Assembly (NCBI GenBank): GCA_018398765.1
Contig: JAHBMJ010004490.1
Coordinates: 17,140-57,139, forward strand
Source: Chromera velia
Lineage: Eukaryota; Sar; Chromeraceae
DNA: 40,000 bases
Direction: 5' to 3'
Shown: positions 31,810 to 40,000 of the stretch, piece by piece
How the letters are laid out: the number at the start of each line of letters is the position of its first letter
Position numbering within the stretch: position 1 is the first letter of the stretch
Notes under the pieces: generated by a model
The model's database searches: none
What the model saw: the letters and a program-made list of their open reading frames with translations, nothing else
What the model was told of the DNA's origin: nothing
Translations under genes and position numbers: made by a program

Positions 31810-33180
31810 ATTGCTGTCCTAGTTGCTGTCTTTGCGATGGCCTTTTAATTTTCTCAAGGAACAGTACTAGGAACAGTATTTGCATGTTTTGGTCCGTATG
31901 GCCAGCACGAATCTGATTGAAAGATGGTTGAATGAGGTTGCTTTTCTTGAGCGCTTTAGGCCAATGATGTATTAAATGTGTTTACATTTGTATATTCCTT
32001 ATTTCGATTCTTTTTGTCCTCTTGATCTTTGATCGAACGTCTCTTTACTTAGCACACAGAGCCAGAAGCGATAAAAAAAAGACAGTGGCGAGACTGGAGG
32101 GGGGGGTCGCGCGTGATGTTGTATATTGGAATTGTGGTTGCTTGTCTAGCATGTTGGGATTGAGAGTGTGTGCATTGATACTACAGCTTGTGCCAGGACG
32201 ATTTTAAATTGTGCGCGCGACCGATCGTTCACGGGGTGGTGTTTGAGCTATGCTGAGATTTATTGATTTTTTGCGCCGTACGTGTATTTGGTATCGAATT
32301 AGCATATGTCCGTCTATATACACATGCGTGCTGAGATACAGGCATGTGAGATTTCGAGTAGAAGGACTGCTCTTCCACTGAACACAGTGCTACCGCCTAC
32401 TAGCACAGTGCGGAGACGGTTAGGACATACGTTACAGCTTTCTGAAGTAACGCGATTTCTAAGGTAACACTAATAGTAACGCTGCAGGTTCTCGGTCAAG
32501 GCTCCACCATATGTTATAGACTATACTTGGCGCCGCCGGCATGAAGCCATGTGCAGACCAGGCAGACCCATGCATGCAAAAAGGCGCGTTGTGACTGAAA
32601 CGCGCGCAAAATCTCTGTTGTGGGGATTTATTCATGTACGGGTGAATGCGTGAGAGCAAGAAGGCATGCGGTTGAGGGCCCAGGCATGCTATACGACGAT
32701 GTGCTTGGCCCAGTTAGGCCAGGGACCTGAATTTACGCGGAGATGGACTTCAAGACTTTGAAAGACTGCCATGCAGGGGTATGAGATTGGATGCAGGGGC
32801 GCAGTGAATCGCAGTGAGCTCTAAGTTTTAAACTAGGATCAAACTGGTTTCAAAATTGGGAACATATTTATTCACTGACACATTTCTGATATTATCTCAT
32901 CACTTTGAAGACAAAATATTCAGAAATATATTCCTAGTTTGCTAAACCATGCAGAGAGCCTAAATTGGGGGTGGAGCTCCTCTTGATGCTGCAACTACTC
33001 TAGGCAGCTGCTACATTTTAAAAATTTGTTTTTAAAGAATTATCAAAGACTCGTTAAACAGCTAGTCTCGTTCATAAACAAAATTGTAGTGTTGTTTATA
33101 TGGATATAGGAAAGAGCCAGAAGCAGCAGGAAGACAGCCGGCATTTGAACAGAGATACCAGATAGTAAGATGGGTTAGTG
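31810..33180. other. spacer
   Basis: Mixed composition with several short frames, none with recognisable motifs. The first ~170 bp may still be decayed 3' part of the RT element. Confidence 0.5.
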
Positions 33181-33289
33181 CACTACAGACAGAATCGGTG
33201 GCAAAAAGAAAGAACGAAGTCTTTACGGAAAGAATAGAGAGCGCAATGCAAAAGAGAAAAGAAAACAAAAGAAAAGAACTGCAAAAAAG

Positions 33290-33382
33290 ATTACTAATGC
33301 ACCCGATTCATACTGTAATGTCAAACGGAACTGTAAGAAAGATCACTGATGCATCCAATTTATACTGTAATGTCAAACGGAA
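33290..33382. repeat. 52-bp direct repeat, two copies
   Basis: TACTGTAATGTCAAACGGAA occurs at 33311 and 33363, with ATGCAYCC...TTTA/TTCA matching upstream of each. Confidence 0.85.
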
Positions 33383-33429
33383 ACCGCTTGAACTTGTGGC
33401 TGCACAGCAAACAGACAGATAAAAGAAAC

Positions 33430-33738
33430 AGAGAAAACGGTCTCTCAATTGAGAGAGAAAGTATTGGGCGGACCCCTGTGTATTACAGAAAGGTTGCACC
33501 CTGGTCAGTTCACAGAAGAAGAGCAGCATTTAGGGTGGGAGAGAGGAGCTTTGAGATTAATAAGGAGAAATTCTCTCTTGATGGAGGGAGGGGGACCCCG
33601 CTGTACAACAGAAAATGCATTGTTTGCTCTGATCTCCTTAGCATCCAGGTAGTTGAAGACGAAGTGCATATTCTGACTGAGTATCCCTTACATGATGCTG
33701 AGAGGGCTGTGTGCTTACAGGCTCTTTCAGACACATGA
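33430..33738 (+). pseudogene. LINE-type C-terminal zinc-knuckle remnant
   Basis: Within the frame 33349-33738 (TGA end) the segment AAFRVGERSFEINKEKFS is followed by RKCIVC and then EDEVHILTEYPLHDAER. This matches the layout at the end of many non-LTR retrotransposon proteins: a fold with FRxGxH-like residues, then C-x2-C, an acidic E-D-E-x-H, and C-P-x-Y. Here C90, C93 and H107 are present, but the last Cys is Tyr (112). No RT domain precedes it in frame, so it is a fragment. A further 77-codon frame at 33817-34050 could be its neighbour but has no motif. Confidence 0.45.
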
Positions 33739-34050
33739 AATGAAGGGAAGGGGGAAAGAGCAGCATGAAAGCCAAAATGGGGAGAGGGGACAAACAGGAA
33801 GACAGAAAGGCTTGCCTTGTTTTCTTTTCTTTTAAGTAAGACAGATGGAAGCATCGACAAGTTTTTGAAGGATGTTGTCACAAAACGAGCTGCCGTAAAG
33901 GAATTATGCCGCAAGAGAAATGCATGCAGCCTGCAAGATGTATCAAGCACCCAGCTGGACCAAGCCTACCAAATCTTTTGGTCAAATGAAAGGAAAGAAA
34001 CGATTCAAATAAAAGACAAGCAGAGTATGCAGCAACATGGCAGCAAATGA

Positions 34051-34690
34051 AACAAGCAAAGGAAAAGGGAGAAACCAAAAGGTTGAGTGACTGGGAAGTA
34101 ATGAGATTGGCCTCTAATCGATCGACCGTTTGTCTTGAGATGCCTCCGTTTGAAGCCTGTTTAAGCTCCGCCGGGTCGATCGGCGGGCCGTAACACCATC
34201 AGTGAGAGTTGATTGATTGCAGTCTTTCGCATGCGATTGATAGTAATTGATTGATTATCACGTAAACAGTTTGTGGCACAGGTCTTTTTGGCCTGTGCGG
34301 GCCGGCCAGGAGGGTCCAACGCGTGTATGCGCTTTTCCTGGACGCCGCACGTCGAGCGCTCGGCATTGGGGCAGGAGAGCAATCCTCCAGACATTAATCC
34401 TATCCTATTTTATGTATGGATCAATAGTCTTTTTTTAATTAAATATACGATAAGTCCTTTTCAAAATTGAAAGTGGGCCTCTATAATGTTTTTAGGCTAC
34501 TAGGCCAGCAATTTATTTTAGTAACATCTAGGAGTAGCCTAGAGTAGCATACTGCGGCAATGCAGATTGCATTTTCTGACTGCCATGTGCTATAATTTGG
34601 TATTATAACTATTATTGCTACGATGGCTGCCGGATAAGTCGCCTGCCAGTGATGATAATGATGATGATATGATGAGAACAGTAGTAGAAA
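34051..34690. other. spacer downstream of the ankyrin-like gene
   Basis: GATCGATC-type and TGATTGATTG motifs near 34115-34260, then AT-rich. No gene seen. Confidence 0.5.
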
Positions 34691-34729
34691 ACTTCAGTTT
34701 TGTTGTGAGTCCATTTCAGCCAGACATTT

Positions 34730-37700
34730 TTACCTGAATGAAGGAGGGCAAGAAGAACTGCGGGGACGGTAAGAGACGCCACACACGGTCTTCTCTGCAG
34801 GCTTGGGCAACGCCTGCAAAATCTTTTCAAGCATAGCATTTTCCTCATCTCTTGTTTGACGTATCCGCTCTTCCGGGACTGACAAGACACTACACTGAGG
34901 TGCTTCTGAGCCTGCCTCTCTCTGCTTGTCCTTTCTCCCATCTTTACCGGAGGAACCTTTTCCTCCCCCCTGCTCTCTCCTTGTGGCCACAGGTCGGCTG
35001 GCCTCGTCTGGCTGCTGCTGTGCGCCCTCCCCCCCCTTTTGTTCTTCTGCAGGCTTCGATTCAGCCTCTGCCACCTCTTGTCCTCCCGCTGCAGCTGTGG
35101 ACTGACGCTGGGTGTGGAAGTCCTCAGCGAGCTCTCTGACCAAGCGGAAAAGGGCCTGGTCGAAATCCATGTGCCCACAGAGGTCACCAAACCCCCAACT
35201 CCGAAAAGGAAAAAAGTCACCAGCCATAAAATTCGGACGGTAGGGAGTCTGCTGAAAGTCACGAAACATGAGGCTGTATTCAGCATCTCCCCTCATCAGG
35301 TGCAAACCTGCACGAGGCAACTGAAGGGGGTGAATGGAATGTGACCACATCTTTTGAGCAGGGGCTGCAAAGGAAACACAGGCATGCATGGCCTTAGCAA
35401 TCTCGGCTCTCGCAACACGCACCGCTGCCTTTGGCACGTCTTGAATGTTTTTCTTTTTCTCAAGCGCTCTGCGCGCTCTCCACAGGGAATTCAGTAGGGA
35501 GGCCACGCTATTCATCAAGTGACACCTTTGGGAAAAGGGAGGAAAGGGAGGAATTCTGCCATCAGGAGAATTTTTGGATAAGTCAAAACGAGAGTCAAGC
35601 ACCCCCGCCCACTCTAAATACTCCCGCCCCATTTCCCCCAAAACCACAGAGAGGAGCGAGGCAGCCTCCCCGAATTTCGTCCGGAGTTTCATTGCAAGAA
35701 CTTCTTTGTCCCACTTCCCCGAGGGTCTCTTCAGATCGCACGGGTCGAAAAACAACTGTTGAGAAATGACAAGATCGCAAAACAAGTCGGGGGACCTCCA
35801 ACCTGAGGGAGTGCAACGGGGGAGGCGGCGGAGTGCAAGGAAAACGTGGTAAGACATGGACTGCACAGCACGTGAGACGGCATGTTGAGGAGGGGTAAGG
35901 TTGGGGTGTCTTCTGCCGATTTCGTCGACAACCGACGCAGCAGCTCTGTCTACTGCATCTCTCTCTTCCCTATCCCTAGCCTGTTCCTCGCGAGGTCTGA
36001 AAGCATCGAGAACCAACACAGACCTCCCGACTGCCAGGGAGTGTAAGAGGGAGGCTGGGGGGGTGGTGCGGTTGAGAAGCATTTTGAGGATTTGCGCTGC
36101 CTGGAGTGCTTCATTGAGTGAGAAGACTCTGGACTCTCGAAGGACAGATCTGTCCTCCTCGTCTTCATCAATGAGATTGGGATTGGGAGGCAGGGCAGGG
36201 ATGCCTTTGAGGGGCCACACAAAGAAGCCTGCAGGCAGTCGTCGGACGAGCGAGGGGGCTGTGCAGAGGACCCACTCAACGACCTCGATGTTGCAGCAAC
36301 GGATCGATGCTTCCAGCACTGTCAAAGGCAGCGTCTCTGCCAGTTCACTGCCTGTTCTTCTGTCCCACTTCTTCATACACTTCAACCACTCCAATTTCCC
36401 CCTTTCTACTGCAACAATGAACGCCTCATCTAATATCGGAAGGGGGTCGCTGCTCTCGTCTGAAACCATCGCACGAAAAACGTCAAAATGCCCATTGTGG
36501 AGGGCAGTCACGGCATCTTGAGGGGACCAGGGAAACTTCCTTTCTCTGTAGAACCTATGGGGACCCTGGTCGGCTACTCCCATCCCTCCAACCCCCCGCC
36601 CCTCGTCTTCCTTCTCCCAGTCATCCAATTCCAACCGCGCCCATCTGAGCACTGCAAGCTGCCCCGTCTCGGCAGCAGCTCTGCACACTCCATCGAAGTG
36701 CCAAGAAAGACCAATCCACACATGCTCATCATGCAACTCACCGAAGTGATCTAACTCATCCTCATCCTCTATGATCCCCAAAGGGCCCATCCATTCCTCA
36801 GGGATTCCCTCAAAAAACCCCTGCTGATTCACCCAATTCCCTTGCTCATTTTCTACCCCCCCTTCCCCATTCTCCAACTCCCCTCCCCCGCCATCCAGCT
36901 CTTCTTGTTCATCCTCCACCCCCCCTGCCTCGTCATCCATCCCCCCTTCTTCCACCTCCTCCCCACCTTCCTCCATGTCAACACCTTCTTCACCAAACGC
37001 GGCTTGGCCGTTGTGCCCTTCTGGGCCTTCATTTTCGGCCCCCTGCCCACCTCCCCCTACCCCCAACCCCCCCCAACCCATTGGGGCCAGCAAACCCCAC
37101 CAGGAGGCCTCAGGCTGGGGCGCCCAGAAGACCCACCTCAGCTCTCCCGTAGGGGCTGGGGCTGCTTGTTCTGCTTCCTCTGACCTCTCTCCCTCACTCA
37201 ATCCCTCTACAGCCCCCTCTCCCTGCTCAGATTCTCCCGACACAAACGCCTCTTCTGACTCTCCGTCTCTGTCCACCCCCCCGTCCCCGTCTGGGCCAAC
37301 TTGGGGCGACATGATCCTCTCACCGCCGGAGGAGGAGAAGGAAGCTGCGGATTCTCTTCCTTCTGCCTCATCATCATGCTGTTCGAGAGAGAAAGGGAGG
37401 GACAGCAGGCCTTCTGCGAGGGGGGCGCCTCCTTCTCCCTCGTGCCCCTCTGCCCCTGTTGACCCTGCCCCTTCTGGCTGGGCCTGAGAACATAGCATAA
37501 AAGAATATAAAAGACAACCAAACCGTGACCGTCAGACACACAAAAGCCGGGTTCAGAGCCTTTCTGAAACCCGGACAGGCAGCTAGGCGGAGGGTGGGTG
37601 GGGAATACTGCATGCTCTTCATTTATTTGGGCGACAAGAAGGGAAGCCACTGGACGGACAGATAGAGAGGCAGAGGGTGGAAGGAAGGAAGGAAGACGTT

Positions 37701-39438
37701 CACGATTGCACGCGAACGAGCAAACAAACAGAAACAAAAAACACAGAGAGAGAGGGAGCAACTCGGGCAGCAGGATGTACAGAGAGGCCATCCATCAGCT
37801 CAACTTAAAGAAGACGAAATGATCGATCGAGACAGACGGAGCCGCACAGAAAAGCAGTCGACTCACATTCACAGTAGATGTGGTCGACGACAAAGGCGAC
37901 GATGAAGCGACGGGCACTGCCACGGCCGCTACGGAAGAAAACGAAGAAGGAACTGAGGATTCCTCTGGTACCACATGAAAGCCCTCTCCCTGCCCCGACC
38001 CCTCCTCTTGAGCCACTGCGCCCGCGTCAGTGGTGCTCTGCCCCCCCACTGCAGCACTCCCCTCCCCTGCATTCGCATCAGGAAGAGGAACAGCATGGGC
38101 AACTGCTCCGTTTCCGTTCCCCATGTTCCCTCCCTCCCCCTCCCCTTCCATGTCCCCCTGGACTTCCCCTTCTTGCTGCCCCCCATCGTTAGGGACATCA
38201 GGGACCCCCTCTTCCTCTTCCTCTTGTGTTGCAGCAGGGGGCTCTTCGTACAAGTCCTCTTCCATCGCCCACATCCTTTTTTCGTTCCACCTTCTCAACA
38301 ACTTCTGCTCCTCCTCCTTCAATTCTGCCAAACAACCAAAACGAGCGAAGTGCGCCAGCATACGATCCTTCCCCAACGCACCTAGTCTGACCAGATACCT
38401 CAGCATACGGGGCTGCAAAGGTCCCCACTCCCTCAACCAAGTCCCGTCCTCCGCAAGGAACAAGTCCAACCCCCCCGACGAGGAACTCGACAGAGGTGCA
38501 CCCATGGAGGTGTACAGCCACGCGACGGATCTCGAGGGGTCCACCTCAGACCTGATTGCGGCCTGAAGTAAAACCGACCAGCTCGTACGGGACACCTGCC
38601 ACAAATACCGAGGAGGAGCGGGGTAGACGGGAAAATACCAAGGGCGCACTCTCATATTTCTTTCGTCTGCTTGCTTCATGATCTCAAGCAGCTCAGGCTC
38701 TCTCTCTAGAATCAACCGGAGAACCCCCACATTTGCACCCACCAAAGCTGCACAGAGCATGCCCTCTCCTAGACTCCGGGTGCAGGCAACTTTCCAAAAC
38801 AGGGAAGGGGTTCTGTGGAAATCAAACCCAAACTCATTGGTAGAAGAAGTTTTGGGGCAGTGGAAGAGAAACCTCCAAAGCCCTTGGCGGTCTTCCTCCT
38901 CAAACTCGGGAGGGCACGGAGGGAAACTGAGGGTGAGTTTCCAAAGGGGCGGCAGGAAGGAGAGAAGGTGGGAGACGATTTCGGGGGTGGATTTCTGGGC
39001 GGCATGACAGAGGAGGTACTGCAGGGACGAACAGGGGAAAACCTCGTCAGCCGATCTGTGGAGATAAAGCTCTCCCTTCGAAGCTTTCTTTATTTCTGCT
39101 TTTCTGCACTTCCACAAGATTCTGTTGCATTCGTATTTGATATCGGCCTCGGTTTTCTCGAAATTCATGCGGGAAGGTTTGGCCCAGGAAATCAGGGAAC
39201 GAGACTCAAAAATGATGTCTGACGTCGTCAGCCTGCCCTCTATGGCCGCAGCCAGGTCTCTGCTGATCAAACGGAAGAGAAGGCTTCGTTTGCCTCCAAG
39301 CATGGGAATCAAAATTTTCTCTCTGACGCTGTGCTGACTTGCAAGCACAACGACGAAGGGAGGCTGCGGAGACGAGACGCTAGGAGAAGACGGGGAATTG
39401 TGCATCCCGTTTTCTGGAGGCGCGTTCGAAGGATGCAT
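34730..39438 (-). CDS. large acidic ankyrin-like protein, two exons
   Basis: Exon 1 runs from ATG 39438 (or an in-frame ATG at 39492) to 37867. The intron (37484-37866, 383 nt) starts AAT|GTGAGT and ends TTCTCAG. Exon 2 runs 37483 to TAA at 34730. The phase-0 join gives about 1441 residues. Ankyrin-like helix pairs occur in both exons, e.g. GMLCAALVGANVGVLRLILE in exon 1 and GVCRAAAETGQLAVLRWAR and AFIVAVERGKLEWLKCMKKW in exon 2. The middle, around the splice junction, is very rich in Glu, Gly and Asp and probably disordered. The C-terminus is Gln/Glu/Lys-rich. This looks like a scaffold or interaction protein; no enzyme motif is seen. The TAA overlaps a CAG|GTAAAA donor-like site, so the real 3' end may differ. 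Confidence 0.75.
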
Positions 39439-39492
39439 CCTCGCCACTGACAGAAAGAAAAGGTCAAGAGCGCTCGGAGAAAAGATCAGCAC

Positions 39493-40000
39493 ACACTGGC
39501 AGGGATATCGAGGTGCACTGAAGCCAAAGCTGCGAGGAGACAGGAAGATAAATCAGGAGACGGAAAGTGCCTTGAAGATTCGTGGAAGCGTGAGCGAGCC
39601 CGCGTGTCCACACATCCACGGGGAGCGATGTCTGAGGGTTAGCTGATGCCGTTTGAAGATCACAAAGGAAGACGCTTGAATCGGCAGGCATACAGACACT
39701 GCGGCATCACTGCGCTGTCAGAGATTGTAGATATTCTCAGCGACAGTGATTCCGTGGATGTGGGCTCAGCTATACCTTCGCAACTCAACTAGCTTTTTGC
39801 GGTCGACTCAGCTATTTTATTAATAATAGCTTTTTTGCGAACGATTTCGCGCAACCAAGTCAGGCTTTCTTTACAGAGCGGGCATTTTTATGGCCCCATA
39901 TACCGTGGAACCGCCACCACGTTTCTGTTCCCTTCGCTTCCTCGTTCTCTGGAGTCTCTCGAACTCGGAGGAAATTTTCTTCGCAACGCTTCAATGACGA
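39493..40000. promoter_or_regulatory. upstream region of the ankyrin-like gene
   Basis: About 500 bp upstream on the minus strand. AT-rich patches (TATTTTATTAATAATAG near 39812, CATATACC near 39897) and a CCGCCACCACG motif near 39912 are visible. No other gene was recognised, and no promoter element can be assigned with certainty. Confidence 0.3.

Noticed and set aside
35901-36521. 206-codon plus-strand frame
   Set aside because: Antisense shadow of the ankyrin-like gene.

Overview
This is a window of eukaryotic nuclear DNA, most likely from a unicellular alga or other protist. The evidence is GT-AG introns inside coding frames, a Ty1/copia LTR retrotransposon, a hAT-like DNA element with an 8-bp target duplication, long microsatellites and minisatellites, and GC-rich genes separated by AT-rich spacers. 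No bacterial operon structure, rRNA or tRNA gene was found. The protein style (acidic, Ser/Glu-rich, ankyrin-like, no close named family) would fit a chromerid such as Chromera, but that is a guess and was not tested.

Layout. 1-1480: a 48/56-bp minisatellite and a spacer. 1484-2071: a possible coding exon. 2572-6292: tetranucleotide repeats, then six copies of a 189-bp tandem repeat, then a ~199-bp tandem array interrupted by a 1174-bp hAT-like element carrying its own open frame. 6296-10139 (minus): a two-exon gene for a large BED/TTF-type zinc-finger protein, disrupted by one in-frame TAG. It shares a 650-bp divergent upstream region with 10792-11883 (plus), an intact zinc-independent quinone-oxidoreductase-like enzyme. 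11900-13357: microsatellites and spacer. 13358-20889: a short TIR element into which a decayed copia retrotransposon (13444-20342) inserted.

20890-34700 is mostly AT-rich accessory DNA. It holds a MYND-finger exon (minus), parts of two spliced plus-strand genes of unknown function, a ~900-bp polypurine microsatellite, a (GTGA)n block, a remnant of a reverse transcriptase gene and a remnant of a LINE-type C-terminal region. 34730-39438 (minus) is a two-exon gene for a very large ankyrin-like acidic protein, the best coding sequence in the right part.

Most solid host genes: the oxidoreductase and the ankyrin-like protein. The rest of the window is dominated by nested mobile elements and satellites. 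The most unusual signal is that every clear in-frame stop that breaks an otherwise good mobile-element frame is TAA or TAG, never TGA, at places where Gln would fit, while the copia pol frame and the hAT-borne frame both end in TGA. This could be ordinary decay of CAR codons or a sign of a UAR=Gln code in the source of these elements. The host oxidoreductase, which ends in TAG, argues against a genome-wide reassignment.
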